Below, in pieces: positions 47,302 to 56,022 of a DNA stretch of 61,874 bases (positions are counted from its first letter, which is position 1; every line of letters starts with the position of its first letter). This DNA comes from Rhodospirillales bacterium (GTDB taxonomy: Bacteria; Pseudomonadota; Alphaproteobacteria; Rhodospirillales; Shumkoniaceae). The notes beneath the pieces were generated by a model that saw nothing but the letters and a program-made list of their open reading frames with translations, did not search any database and had not been told where the DNA came from. The translations under genes were made by a program, and so were the position numbers. The stretch is taken from the NCBI GenBank assembly GCA_028281785.1, contig JANQJG010000159.1:1-61874 (forward strand). The letters are read 5' to 3'.

Positions 47302-48852
47302 CTACGTCTCCTCGTCGGAAATTCGCGGGAACACGCCTTGCGGTTTCGGCAACGGCGTCCCGGCGGTCAGGGCATGGTCGGGACCGAGGGAGGCGAATCC
47401 GCGCTTCTCCTCCGCCACCGCCAGCTGGTCCAGCATCCGCGCCATCGCGTCCGGCATGAAGGGCTGCAGCAGGATCGCGATGTGGCGGATGGCCTCGGCC
47501 AGGGTGTAGAGCACCGTCCTCATGCGCGCCGGATCGCTCTTGCGCAGCACCCAGGGCGCCTGCCGGTCGACATAGGCGTTGGCCGCGCGGATCACGGCCC
47601 AGATCGTCTCCAGCACCTCATGGAAGGCTTGCTCGTCGATCCGCGGCGCGACCTCGTCATGGAGTCCGCGGGCCGCGGCGAGCAGCGCCTCGTCGTCTTC
47701 CTCCAGCGCGCCGGCCTCGGGTACCGCATTGTCGCAGTTCTTGGCGATCATGGACAGAACGCGCTGGGCGAGATTTCCGAGATCGTTGGCGAGATCGCCG
47801 TTCATCCGGTGCACCATGGCCTTGTGGGAGAAGTCCCCGTCATTGCCGAACGGCACCTCGCGCAGCAGGAAGTATCGCACCTGATCGAGGCCATAGGTCT
47901 CCACCAGCCGGATCGGATCGATCACGTTGCCCAGCGACTTGGAAACCTTCTGCCCTTCATTGGTCCACCAGCCATGGGCAAAGACCCGGCGCGGCGGCTC
48001 GACCCCGGCGGCCATCAGAAAGGCCGGCCAGTAGACGGCGTGGAAGCGCAGGATGTCCTTGCCGACCATGTGCAGGTCCGCCGGCCAGAAGGTCTTGAAG
48101 TCGTGGGAATCCGTGTCGGGATAGCCCGCCGCCGTGATGTAGTTGATCAGCGCGTCCACCCAGACATACACGATGTGGTCGTCGTCGCCGGGAACCGGGA
48201 TGCCCCACCGGACGCTCGTGCGCGAAACCGAAAGGTCCTGAAGCCCGCCCTTGACGAAGCTGATCACCTCGTTGCGCCGGCTCCTCGGCAGGATGAAGCC
48301 CGGGTTCTTCTCATAGAGCTCGAGCAGCGGCTTCTCCCAGGCCGAGAGGCGGAAGAAATAGCTCGGCTCCTCGACCCAGGTCACTTCGGCGCCGGACGGC
48401 GCGAGTTTCTTCCCGTCCGGTCCGTCCGTCAGCTCGCTCTCGGTGTGGAACGCCTCGTCGCGCACCGAATACCAGCCCGCATAGGAGCCGAGATAGATCT
48501 GGTCGCGCTCGATCAGCCGCTCCCACAGATGCTGGCAGGAAGCGCGGTGCCGGGCCTCGGTCGTGCGGATGAAGTCGTCGTTCGTGAAGTTCATGAAACC
48601 CGCGAGGTCGCGGAAATTCTGCGAGACCTTGTCGGTGAAGGCCTTCGGGTCCATACCCGCGTCCCGGGCCGATCGCTCCACCTTCTGGCCGTGCTCGTCG
48701 GTGCCGGTCAGGAACTTGACGTCGAAGCCGTCAAGGCGCTTGAACCGGGCCAGGACGTCGCAGGCCAGCGTCGTGTAGGCGTGGCCGATATGGGGGGCGG
48801 CGTTGACGTAATAGATCGGTGTCGTCACGTAATAGCGCTTGGGTTCGGCCAT
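47302..48852 (-). CDS. metG: Methionyl-tRNA synthetase
   Basis: The 516-residue class I synthetase has the ATP site PHIGHAY (HIGH at 21-24), the insertion for Met recognition, and the signature loop QKVSKSLGN (KVSKS at 302-306, a normal variant of KMSKS). No C-terminal tRNA-binding EMAP domain is present, as in many alphaproteobacteria. The zinc-knuckle cysteines of the E. coli type are absent. GGGAGAGAG precedes the ATG. It is followed by the tatD-MBL genes and preceded by holB. Confidence 0.97.
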   Translation of the reverse strand: MAEPKRYYVTTPIYYVNAAPHIGHAYTTLACDVLARFKRLDGFDVKFLTGTDEHGQKVERSARDAGMDPKAFTDKVSQNFRDLAGFMNFTNDDFIRTTEARHRASCQHLWERLIERDQIYLGSYAGWYSVRDEAFHTESELTDGPDGKKLAPSGAEVTWVEEPSYFFRLSAWEKPLLELYEKNPGFILPRSRRNEVISFVKGGLQDLSVSRTSVRWGIPVPGDDDHIVYVWVDALINYITAAGYPDTDSHDFKTFWPADLHMVGKDILRFHAVYWPAFLMAAGVEPPRRVFAHGWWTNEGQKVSKSLGNVIDPIRLVETYGLDQVRYFLLREVPFGNDGDFSHKAMVHRMNGDLANDLGNLAQRVLSMIAKNCDNAVPEAGALEEDDEALLAAARGLHDEVAPRIDEQAFHEVLETIWAVIRAANAYVDRQAPWVLRKSDPARMRTVLYTLAEAIRHIAILLQPFMPDAMARMLDQLAVAEEKRGFASLGPDHALTAGTPLPKPQGVFPRISDEET

Positions 48853-48906
48853 GCGTTCTCTCTCCCGGGCGGAGCCGGCTCGGCGATCGATCGAGATCGG
48901 GTGCGA

Positions 48907-50028
48907 TCAGCGGCGGGCGGCGTCCTCGATGGCCAGCAGCGCGTTGAGAACCACTTGTTTGCGGTCGAGGTTGGCTCCTTCGGCGCGCGCCAGCAGGCGG
49001 CTGATCTTTTCCCACACCTCCAGCCAGCGATCAAGGCTGGCGGCGGTGCCGAGCCGCCGGGCAAGCGCTCGCTCGCCGGCGAAGGGGCCACCCTCGTCCG
49101 ACTCCCCTGCCCCGGCCGCGCTCCGGATCAGCCGCGCCAGCCAGGCGCGCAGCAGATCGGCGACCGTGCGATAGGCGGCCTCGCCGTCGGCCCGCGCGAG
49201 GCGGTCGGCGAGCTTGTGCAAAGCCGGGATGTCGAGCCTCGGCAGGCCTTCGAGAAGACCCATGAGATCCCGGTAGAGATCGAGCCCCCCCTCCTCCGCC
49301 AGGACCAGCGCACGGCCGATGCTGCCCTCGGAAAGTTCCGCCAGCGCCGCCATGTCCGCGCCCGATAGATCCGGCGCGTGACGGGTGAGCAGCGCCGCGA
49401 TCGTTTCCTTCGGCAGCGGACTCAGAACCAGCCTGCGGCAGCGCGAGCGCACGGTCGGCAGCAGCCGTCCAGGCGCGTGGCTCACCAGCAGCAGGAGCCC
49501 GCGTGGCGGCGGCTCCTCCAAGACCTTGAGGACGGCGTTCGTCGCGTTGCGGTTCATCTCGTCGGCGCTGTCGATGATGACCACGCGCCAGCCGCCCTCG
49601 GCCGAGGTCATGGCGAAGAACCCGCCAATACCGCGCACGTCGTCGACCACAATCTCCGTGCGCCGTCGCCCCCGGTCGCCATCGGCCATGCGCCGCTCCA
49701 CCGTCAGCAGATCGGCATGCCCGCCGCTCGCGACCCGGTGGAACACGGGATCGGCGGGATCGACGAACAGGCTCTCCGGTGGGGTCGGTTGGGCGCTCTC
49801 GCCGAACAGGCCGCCCGGAGTGGCCGCGCCCTGGGTAAACAGGAAGCGGGCGAAGCGGAAGGCCAGGGTCGCCTTTCCAATGCCGGGCGGACCGCAGATC
49901 AGCCAGGCATGGGCCAGCCGCCCCGATCTGTAGCTGTCCAGCAGCCCCCGCTCCGCGGCCTCATGGCCGAGGAGATCGGGATTTTCGCGCGGTGCGGGCG
50001 GCCCCTCGGTTTCCGTATTGGTCGCCAT
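48907..50028 (-). CDS. holB: DNA polymerase III subunit delta prime
   Basis: The 373-residue AAA+ clamp-loader subunit has a Walker A region GPPGIGKATLAFRFARFL, a Walker B-like VIIDSADEMN, and the sensor LLLLVSHAP then RSRCRRLVL. It loads the sliding clamp with HolA and DnaX. The likely start is ATG 50028; an in-frame GTG at 50037 overlaps the tmk stop as GTGA and is equally possible. It is co-transcribed with tmk and metG. Confidence 0.93.
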   Translation of the reverse strand: MATNTETEGPPAPRENPDLLGHEAAERGLLDSYRSGRLAHAWLICGPPGIGKATLAFRFARFLFTQGAATPGGLFGESAQPTPPESLFVDPADPVFHRVASGGHADLLTVERRMADGDRGRRRTEIVVDDVRGIGGFFAMTSAEGGWRVVIIDSADEMNRNATNAVLKVLEEPPPRGLLLLVSHAPGRLLPTVRSRCRRLVLSPLPKETIAALLTRHAPDLSGADMAALAELSEGSIGRALVLAEEGGLDLYRDLMGLLEGLPRLDIPALHKLADRLARADGEAAYRTVADLLRAWLARLIRSAAGAGESDEGGPFAGERALARRLGTAASLDRWLEVWEKISRLLARAEGANLDRKQVVLNALLAIEDAARR

Positions 50029-50033
50029 GGCGT

Positions 50034-50672
50034 TCACGACAACTGGACACCCAGGCGCTGGCCGACGGTTTTGCGGATCTCCATGCGAATGGCCTCCACC
50101 GAGGCCGTGGCGTCGATAACGGCGCAGCGCCCGGGTTCCTCCCGGGCGATCTTGAGGAAACCCTTCCGCAGCCTTTCGTGGAAGGCTGAATCCATGCGCT
50201 CGTAGCGATCCTCCCCGCCGTTGCGTGCCGCCGCCCGCTCGAGCCCCGCATCGACCGGCAGATCGAGAATGAGCGTCAGATCCGGACACACATCACCGAC
50301 CACGGCCTCATGGAGCGCGGCGATGATCTCCCGTGGCACGCCGTGACCCCAGCCCTGATAGGCCAGGGTCGAGTCCGCGAAGCGGTCGCAGACGACCCAC
50401 CGGCCCGCGTCAAGGGCGGGCGCAATGGCGCCCAGGACATGCTCGCGCCGCGCCGCATAGTGCAGCAGCGCCTCGGTGAGCGGGTCCCAGCGGCCCACCG
50501 ATCCCGTCACCAGGAGGCCGCGGATATCCTCCGCTCCCGGTGCGCCGCCGGGCTCCCGGGTGAGCAGGACATCGTGGCCGGCGGCGCCGAGATCCTCGGC
50601 CAGCAACGCCGCCTGCGTGGATTTGCCGCTGCCCTCCCCGCCCTCAAGCGTGATGAATCGCCCACGCCGCAC
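50034..50672 (-). CDS. tmk: Thymidylate kinase
   Basis: The 212-residue kinase phosphorylates dTMP to dTDP. The P-loop FITLEGGEGSGKSTQAALL, the LTREPGG dTMP-binding motif, VVCDRFADSTLAYQG and the LID region are all present. The start is GTG at 50672. It lies between dac and holB, an order common in alphaproteobacteria. Confidence 0.96.
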   Translation of the reverse strand: MRRGRFITLEGGEGSGKSTQAALLAEDLGAAGHDVLLTREPGGAPGAEDIRGLLVTGSVGRWDPLTEALLHYAARREHVLGAIAPALDAGRWVVCDRFADSTLAYQGWGHGVPREIIAALHEAVVGDVCPDLTLILDLPVDAGLERAAARNGGEDRYERMDSAFHERLRKGFLKIAREEPGRCAVIDATASVEAIRMEIRKTVGQRLGVQLS

Positions 50673-50705
50673 GTCCCGAAACCAATCCTCTGATGACAGT
50701 GGGGC

Positions 50706-51881
50706 TCAGCCGGAGCTGCCCCACACGATATGTTTCAACGCCGCCAGCAACCGTCCGAAAACGCCGAGTTGCTCGACATCGGCCCCGGCATAGAGCGGCA
50801 CTTCCAAGGCCTCGCTTCCCGGTGCCGTGACAACCAGCTTGGCAACCTGGTCCCCGGCCGTGATCGGGGCCGGGATCGGCCCCTCGAAGGTCGCCGTAAC
50901 CTTCATCTCCCGGCGCGCCTTGCGCGGCAGCGTCGCGATCACGTCCTCATTGGCGACCAGCGGCACGGTCGGCGTCTCGCCCAGCCAGACCTCGGCATCC
51001 ACCACCGTCTCTCCCGCCTTGAAGAGCGCATAGTTGTTGAACTCCCGAAAACCCCATTCGAGAAGCCGTTCTGACTCCCGGGTCCGCGCCTTCACGCTGG
51101 GCAGCCCGTTGACGACGAGGATGAGGCGGCGATCGCCGCGCTTGGCCGAGGCCGTCAGCCCATAGCCCGCGGCTTGCGTATGGCCTGTCTTCAGGCCGTC
51201 GGCGCCCATATCGCGATAGAGAAGCGGGTTCCGGTTGCCCTGCTTGATGCCGTTATAGGTGAAGCTCTTCCCCGAATAATAGTGATATTGTTCGGGGAAG
51301 TTGATGATCGTCAGCTTGGCGAGCAGCGCCAGATCCTCCGCCGTGGTCAGATGTTCCGAATTGGGCCAGCCCGTGGAGTTGCGGAAGGTGCTGTTGCGCA
51401 GGCCCAGCTTGCGGGCCTTCTCCGTCATTTCCTGGGCAAAGGCCTCCTCGCTGCCCGACAGCCCCTCGGCGATCACGATACACGCGTCGTTGCCGGATTG
51501 TATGACGATTCCCTTCAGCAGATCCTCAACCGTCACCCGCGAGCCGGGCTCCAGGAACATGGTCGAGCTGCCGCTTTTCGCACCACCCTTGCGCCAGGCG
51601 TTTTCGCTGACCGAGAACACGTCCTCCAGTGACAGCGAGCCCTCCTTGAGCCGCTCGAAAACCATATAGACGGTCATCAGCTTGCTCATCGAGGCCGGCG
51701 GCATGAGCAGGTCGGCATCCTTCTCGAACAGCACGGCGCCGGTCGCCATATCGACGAGGATCGCGTGCTTGGCCGAGGTTTCAAGAGCCTCCGCCCGCGG
51801 GAGTGCCGTCAACGGAAGAAGAAGGATCAGACTCAGAAGGACAAGGGATCGAACTCGAAATCTCACTCGAATATGCGACAT
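50706..51881 (-). CDS. D-alanyl-D-alanine carboxypeptidase (PBP5/6-like)
   Basis: The 391-residue serine-type penicillin-binding protein trims pentapeptides of peptidoglycan. The signal peptide runs to about residue 32. The active site is SMSK (Ser64, Lys67), SGN (129-131) and KTG (231-233). The C-terminal domain after about 290 matches the PBP5-like beta domain, but the final amphipathic membrane anchor is not obvious. It is followed by tmk and preceded by rlpA. Confidence 0.95.
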   Translation of the reverse strand: MSHIRVRFRVRSLVLLSLILLLPLTALPRAEALETSAKHAILVDMATGAVLFEKDADLLMPPASMSKLMTVYMVFERLKEGSLSLEDVFSVSENAWRKGGAKSGSSTMFLEPGSRVTVEDLLKGIVIQSGNDACIVIAEGLSGSEEAFAQEMTEKARKLGLRNSTFRNSTGWPNSEHLTTAEDLALLAKLTIINFPEQYHYYSGKSFTYNGIKQGNRNPLLYRDMGADGLKTGHTQAAGYGLTASAKRGDRRLILVVNGLPSVKARTRESERLLEWGFREFNNYALFKAGETVVDAEVWLGETPTVPLVANEDVIATLPRKARREMKVTATFEGPIPAPITAGDQVAKLVVTAPGSEALEVPLYAGADVEQLGVFGRLLAALKHIVWGSSG

Positions 51882-51998
51882 GTCTTGCGGTCCAGCCTCT
51901 TTATCGTGATGCCCGCCCGGCGCCGATCACGCCGGATTGGCCCGACATTTACGGCAGAAATCGGGCGAAATCGTGACTCCCTGCCGCTCCGTCCCGGT

Positions 51999-53003
51999 TC
52001 ATTCCACCAAGATCCGCGCATCGTTGAAGCCCGCTTGGATAACCCGCTCGAGCATCGCATCGGCCCGCGCGACCTCCGTGACCGGCCCCAAACGCACACG
52101 GTACATGTCGCGGTCGTTGACCAAGACATGGCTGATGAAGGCCGAACCAAGCCGCGACAGGCGCATGCGCACCCGGTTGGCGTTTTCGAACAAGCCATAC
52201 GCGCCGGCCTGCACGAACATCTGCGTGGGTTGAACGGGAACCGTGGAAACCAGCCCCACCGGCGGCCCCTCGACCGGCCCACCCGAAACCGTCACGGTGG
52301 GCTCGGCGCGGCTCCGCGCCGGCGCCGGTTGCGGCAGGACAGAGCGGTTGGGCGTGGCGGACGGTGCGGCAATGCCGCCGGGCGGCAGCGGCAGGGATTC
52401 GCTGCTGACCGAATCCTTCGGCATGCCGTCGACCGCAATCGGCGCATCCGCCATCACCACCTGCGATTCCCCTTGCATTCGCGCCGCGACGGCCCGGCTT
52501 TCCGCGGCGAGAATACTGACGCGGACCCGCGCCGTGCCCTGGATCTTGAAGCCCAACATTTCGGCCGCGCGGCGCGAGACATCGATGATGCGGCCATGCG
52601 CGAACGGGCCCCGATCATTCACCCGCAGCACGAGCCTACGGCCATTTTCCAGGTTCGTGACCTGCACAAAGCTGGGCAATGGAAGCGTGCGGTGCGCGGC
52701 CGACAGGGCGTTCATGTCGAAACGCTCGCCATTTGCCGTGGGCCGGCCATGGAAATTCGGGCCGTACCACGAGGCGATCCCCGTCTCCCGATAGTCATAG
52801 TCGACCTTGGGGTAATACCAGACCCCGCGGATCTGATAGGGGTTGCCGACCTTGTACTCGCCACGGGCCGTCGCCGATGACGGCTCGCTCTGCATCTGCT
52901 TGGCCGCATGGGCGACGAATTCGGTCTCGGCGCAAGAGGACAGAAGGAAAGGCGCCAGGAGAAGGACCCACAAGGCGCCCCTTGCGTCTCGTTTGACAGG
53001 CAG
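51999..53003 (-). CDS. rlpA: Septal ring lipoprotein RlpA with SPOR domain
   Basis: The protein has a lipoprotein signal ending in LLSSC and the RlpA double-psi barrel with TGIASWYGPNFHGRPTANGERFDM and DRGPFAHGRIIDVSRRAAE. A Pro-rich linker and a C-terminal SPOR domain (about 265-335) that binds denuded peptidoglycan follow. Some RlpA proteins are lytic transglycosylases. The start is most unusual: a CTG at 53003 has a perfect AAGGAGG at 53009-53015, five bases away, and gives an ordinary lipoprotein signal (MPVKRDARGALWVLLL). No ATG, GTG or TTG gives as good a fit; the TTG at 53063 adds 20 residues that would bury the signal. Confidence 0.9.
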   Translation of the reverse strand: MPVKRDARGALWVLLLAPFLLSSCAETEFVAHAAKQMQSEPSSATARGEYKVGNPYQIRGVWYYPKVDYDYRETGIASWYGPNFHGRPTANGERFDMNALSAAHRTLPLPSFVQVTNLENGRRLVLRVNDRGPFAHGRIIDVSRRAAEMLGFKIQGTARVRVSILAAESRAVAARMQGESQVVMADAPIAVDGMPKDSVSSESLPLPPGGIAAPSATPNRSVLPQPAPARSRAEPTVTVSGGPVEGPPVGLVSTVPVQPTQMFVQAGAYGLFENANRVRMRLSRLGSAFISHVLVNDRDMYRVRLGPVTEVARADAMLERVIQAGFNDARILVE

Positions 53004-53082
53004 TTTTGCCTCCTTATCAAGACAGATGGAACTCAAGATATGGGGCTCGTGGGGTGGCTGCAATCAAAGATGTGGAAGACCA

Positions 53083-53352
53083 AGTACCCACTTTCACGGG
53101 AGGATGGTACGTCTGATCGTCTTCTCGCGGCCTTCCGGGTAGGAGGCGTCGTGCCGGCGATGCAGGGCCATCGGCAAGCGGCGCCGACGCCCGCCGGAGG
53201 CCTCGATAAGCGACCCTCCGGGCGGCCTTGTGGGCCCTTCGGACGTCGTCGCGCGGTCCTTGTGATGGACCCGCATCATGGCGGACCGTGCTCCTCGCCG
53301 AGAGAACCCGCAAGGCCGTCATACGTGCTATCCTCCCGTGAAAGTGGGTACT
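53083..53352. repeat. 270-bp palindromic element with 23-bp perfect terminal inverted repeats
   Basis: The ends 53083-53105 and 53330-53352 are exact inverted copies of one another over 23 bases (outermost bases AGTACCCACTTTCACGGG). The similarity continues inward in degenerate form, so the whole element is a long imperfect palindrome able to fold into a cruciform or hairpin RNA. It has no plausible coding content and reaches to the last base but one of the mltB stop (TAG at 53353-53351). A degenerate arm copy lies at 21547-21580. It looks like a MITE or REPIN-like mobile repeat. Confidence 0.7.
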
Positions 53353-54340
53353 AACGGCCTTTGATTCGGTCAGCAAGGGTGCCGACGGCGACCGCGAAGT
53401 AGTTCGACCGGTTCCACTTCAAGATGACTTCGTAGTTGTGGTAGGTGGCGAACGCCGCGCTGCCCGGCCCTTCCATCAGGACGATCGACGTCGGCAAGTT
53501 GCGGGTCGGCAGATCGCTGCCGTCGGCCCGCCGAACGCCAAGGCTTTGCCACTCCCGCAAGCCCTTGCTGACCTTGCGGCCCGTCAGGCTGTCATCGAAC
53601 CCCGCCGGCAGCCGCACCGGCCGGCCCCAGGTCTGATCGTCCTTCCAGCCAGACTGCGCGAGATAGTTGGCGGCCGAGGCGAAGACATCCTCCCGGGTCG
53701 TCCAGATGTCCTTGCGTCCGTCACCGTCATGGTCCTCGGCGAAATTGAGGAAGGAGGACGGCATGAACTGGCTCTGCCCCATCGCGCCGGCCCAGGAGCC
53801 GACCATGTCGTCGGCCGAGATATGGCCCTCGTCGACGATCCTCAGGGCGTTCAGGAGCTCGCCCCGGAAATAGGCGCTGCGGCGGCCGTCATGGGCCAGT
53901 GTCGCCAGCGCGGCGATTACGGGAAATCCCCCGGTGATGCGCCCAAAATCGGTCTCGATGCCCCAAAGGGCGACGATGAAGCGGGGCTGTACGCCATAGC
54001 GGCGCGCCACCCGCTGGAGAAGGTCGCGGTTCTCCGCGAACATGCGCCGGCCCTTCTCGACACGCTTTTCGGGGACGACGCGGGCCATGTACTGCTCGAA
54101 AGTCAGCGTGAATTCCGGCTGCCGGCGGTCCAGCTCGATCACGCGCGGGATCGGCTCGATTCCTGTCAGAGCGGCTTCGAGAGTAGACTCGGAGATGTCC
54201 TTTGACGCGGCCTCCGCGCGCAGCTCCTGGAGCCAACTCTCGAAAGGCTCCGTTTGTGCCCGGGCCGTCGTATGGCCCCCGATGGCCAGCCCGGCCACCG
54301 CCAGCACCCAGGTCGAAAGCCCGATCAGTCGACTTCTCAT
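53351..54340 (-). CDS. mltB: Lytic murein transglycosylase B family
   Basis: The 329-residue protein has a signal peptide (to about residue 28, no lipobox, so soluble periplasmic), a helical domain, and the catalytic core ALWGIETDFGRITGGFPV with Glu129 as the acid. GAMGQSQFMPSSFLNFAEDHDGDGRKDIW follows, the EF-hand-like motif of this family, and a YHNYEVILKWNRSNYFAVAVG C-terminus. It cuts glycan strands to form anhydromuropeptides. The stop codon lies at the edge of the palindromic element. It is part of the minus-strand cell-wall group with rlpA and dac. Confidence 0.94.
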   Translation of the reverse strand: MRSRLIGLSTWVLAVAGLAIGGHTTARAQTEPFESWLQELRAEAASKDISESTLEAALTGIEPIPRVIELDRRQPEFTLTFEQYMARVVPEKRVEKGRRMFAENRDLLQRVARRYGVQPRFIVALWGIETDFGRITGGFPVIAALATLAHDGRRSAYFRGELLNALRIVDEGHISADDMVGSWAGAMGQSQFMPSSFLNFAEDHDGDGRKDIWTTREDVFASAANYLAQSGWKDDQTWGRPVRLPAGFDDSLTGRKVSKGLREWQSLGVRRADGSDLPTRNLPTSIVLMEGPGSAAFATYHNYEVILKWNRSNYFAVAVGTLADRIKGR

Positions 54341-54393
54341 CTATCCCCCTTGCAGCGCTCTCTGCCTGGCCGCGTCCACCCGTGGTCGCGCCT

Positions 54394-55206
54394 CTATGAA
54401 GCCGTCCGGGACGGAACCGGGCCAGGCCACCAGACGTCGGTTCTCCCCGTCAGCCAATAGAATGTCAACCCCAGCCATTCGTGCAAGGCTGTCCCCAGCA
54501 TGTCCAGGCCGTCCCCTAGACTGAAGGAGAGCCGCAGCCCCTCCCCCTTCTCCAGCTTGAAGTCGACGGGATAGGGAATCACGGGCCATCCGGCTTGGCG
54601 AAAACAGCCGACCGAACGCGGCATGTGGAAGGCCGATGTGATCAGGATCCAGGATTCGCCGGGCGCGGGATTGATCATGTCCTTCGCGTAGACCGCGTTC
54701 TCATGGGTATTTCGGGACTGGCTCTCGATCTCGACCCGGTCGGTCTCGATCCCGAGCTGGACGATCAACTCCAGCGCCGTGTCGGCCTCCTTCAGGCCCT
54801 GCCGCAGAAGCCGGCCCGAACCGCCGGCGAAAACCAGCCGCGCTTCCGGGAAACGCCCGGCGAGATTTACGAACTCCGTAATCCGCTCCGCCTCGCCGTC
54901 AATCGAAATCTGGCCCCGGCCGGCCGTAATGTACGGGTCGACAACGCCGCCCAGGACAATGATGCCATCCACCTTGGCCGGCGGCTCGTCGATCACGGGA
55001 AACCGGTCCTCGAGCAAGGCAAGGGACGCGGCCCCGATCGGCAGAACGGCGATCAGAAGCACCAGTACCGCCGTCGCGGTCACCAGGATTCGCCCCAATC
55101 GCCGCCATCGCGTCCACAGCAGGCCCACGCCCAGGCCGAGCAGCAGCATCAGCGCGTTGGCCGGCTCGGTAACCCACCACAAGACCTTGGACAGGGTGAA
55201 GAACAT
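54394..55206 (-). CDS. YdcF/SanA-like (DUF218) inner-membrane protein
   Basis: The 270-residue protein has two N-terminal hydrophobic helices (about 5-28 and 36-60) and a DUF218 domain: VDGIIVLGGVVDPYITAGRG, ARLVFAGGSGR, IESQSRNTHENAVYAKDM and WILITSAFHMPRSVGCFRQAGW. Related proteins include ElyC and SanA, which are tied to envelope integrity, but this one is not assigned more closely. The ATG at 55206 is chosen over the long upstream extension, which lacks any domain. Confidence 0.85.
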   Translation of the reverse strand: MFFTLSKVLWWVTEPANALMLLLGLGVGLLWTRWRRLGRILVTATAVLVLLIAVLPIGAASLALLEDRFPVIDEPPAKVDGIIVLGGVVDPYITAGRGQISIDGEAERITEFVNLAGRFPEARLVFAGGSGRLLRQGLKEADTALELIVQLGIETDRVEIESQSRNTHENAVYAKDMINPAPGESWILITSAFHMPRSVGCFRQAGWPVIPYPVDFKLEKGEGLRLSFSLGDGLDMLGTALHEWLGLTFYWLTGRTDVWWPGPVPSRTAS

Positions 55207-55287
55207 GCCGCCGTGATACCGGCATGTCCCGCCGCGCGCAATGGAGCAATCGGCTTTCGAGATGGTTTCAGAAACCAAATATTCGGT

Positions 55288-55328
55288 CAAAAATGCGCGA
55301 TATTCTGATTGACAATCGTGCATTTTTG
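55288..55328. promoter_or_regulatory. Inverted repeat and -35 element upstream of hicA
   Basis: CAAAAATGCGCGAT (55288-55301) and ATCGTGCATTTTTG (55315-55328) are inverted copies matching at 13 of 14 positions. A perfect TTGACA (55309-55314) lies between them. This fits autoregulation by HicB binding at the promoter, though HicB's own DNA binding is not tested here. Confidence 0.55.
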
Positions 55329-55346
55329 CGCGAGGATTGTGGTGTT

Positions 55347-55559
55347 GTGACGGGCAACGAATTCATCAAGCGGACGAAAAGATGGGCAAAGACCCAGGGT
55401 CTGGAGGTCCGCCTCATCGCCGCCCACGGCAAGGGCAGCCACAGCACCCTCTATGTCGGCGAGCATCGGACCACCATCAAGGATCGCGGCGCGGAAATCG
55501 GCCCCGGCCTCTTGCGCGCCATGCTTCGTCAACTCAATATCAACCCCCGGGACTTCTAG
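55347..55559 (+). CDS. hicA: HicA-family toxin (mRNA interferase)
   Basis: The 70-residue product, starting MTGNEFIKRTKRWAKTQG from GTG at 55347, shows the double-stranded-RNA-binding-like fold of HicA with catalytic-region HGKGSHSTLYVGEHRTTI and a LLRAMLRQLNI tail. HicA toxins cleave mRNA. An in-frame ATG at 55293 would place the coding start inside the promoter repeat, so GTG is preferred. hicB follows after 11 bp. Confidence 0.85.
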   Translation: MTGNEFIKRTKRWAKTQGLEVRLIAAHGKGSHSTLYVGEHRTTIKDRGAEIGPGLLRAMLRQLNINPRDF

Positions 55560-55570
55560 GAGTCGAAACG

Positions 55571-56002
55571 ATGTTGCAGTTTGCTTATCCGATCGACCTG
55601 TCCGAGGACGAGGAGGGGCGGACCCTTGTCGTCTTCCCGGACCTCCCCGGCACGGCGACAGACGGGGCCACCCGCGAGGAGGCCCTGGCCGAGGCGATCG
55701 ATTGCCTGGAGGAGGGCTTGGCCATCCGCATCGTCGAACGCGAGGACATCCCCTCCCCCTCCCCCGCTCGGGGCCGCTCGACCGTCTCGCCCGGAATGAC
55801 GATCGCCGCCAAGGCGGCCCTCTATCTCGCCATGAGGGAGCGGGGAATGACCAAGGTCGCGCTCGCGGCCGCCCTCGGCTGCCAGGAAAGCGAGGTTCGC
55901 CGCTTTCTGGATCCGGCGCACCCCTCGAAGATCAACCGCCTCGAGAAGGCCCTCGCCGCCCTCGGCAAGCGCCTCGAGGTTGCGGTCCGCGACGCGGCGT
56001 GA
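55571..56002 (+). CDS. hicB: HicB-family antitoxin
   Basis: The 143-residue protein has an N-terminal HicB partial RNase-H fold (FAYPIDLSEDEEGRTLVVFPDLPGTATDGATREEALAEA) and a C-terminal helix-turn-helix (MTKVALAAALGCQESEVRRFLD) for DNA binding. It neutralises HicA and probably represses the operon. The order toxin then antitoxin matches the usual hicAB layout. A complete, intact pair is present. Confidence 0.9.
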   Translation: MLQFAYPIDLSEDEEGRTLVVFPDLPGTATDGATREEALAEAIDCLEEGLAIRIVEREDIPSPSPARGRSTVSPGMTIAAKAALYLAMRERGMTKVALAAALGCQESEVRRFLDPAHPSKINRLEKALAALGKRLEVAVRDAA

Positions 56003-56022
56003 TTGAGGGTCCGGCCGGGCCG

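Noticed and set aside
46861-49368. 835-codon plus-strand frame
   Set aside because: It lies antisense to tatD, metG and holB and shows no domain of its own.
53094-53350. Small proteins in the palindromic element
   Set aside because: Frames on both strands are rich in Arg and Pro and mirror each other as expected for a palindrome.
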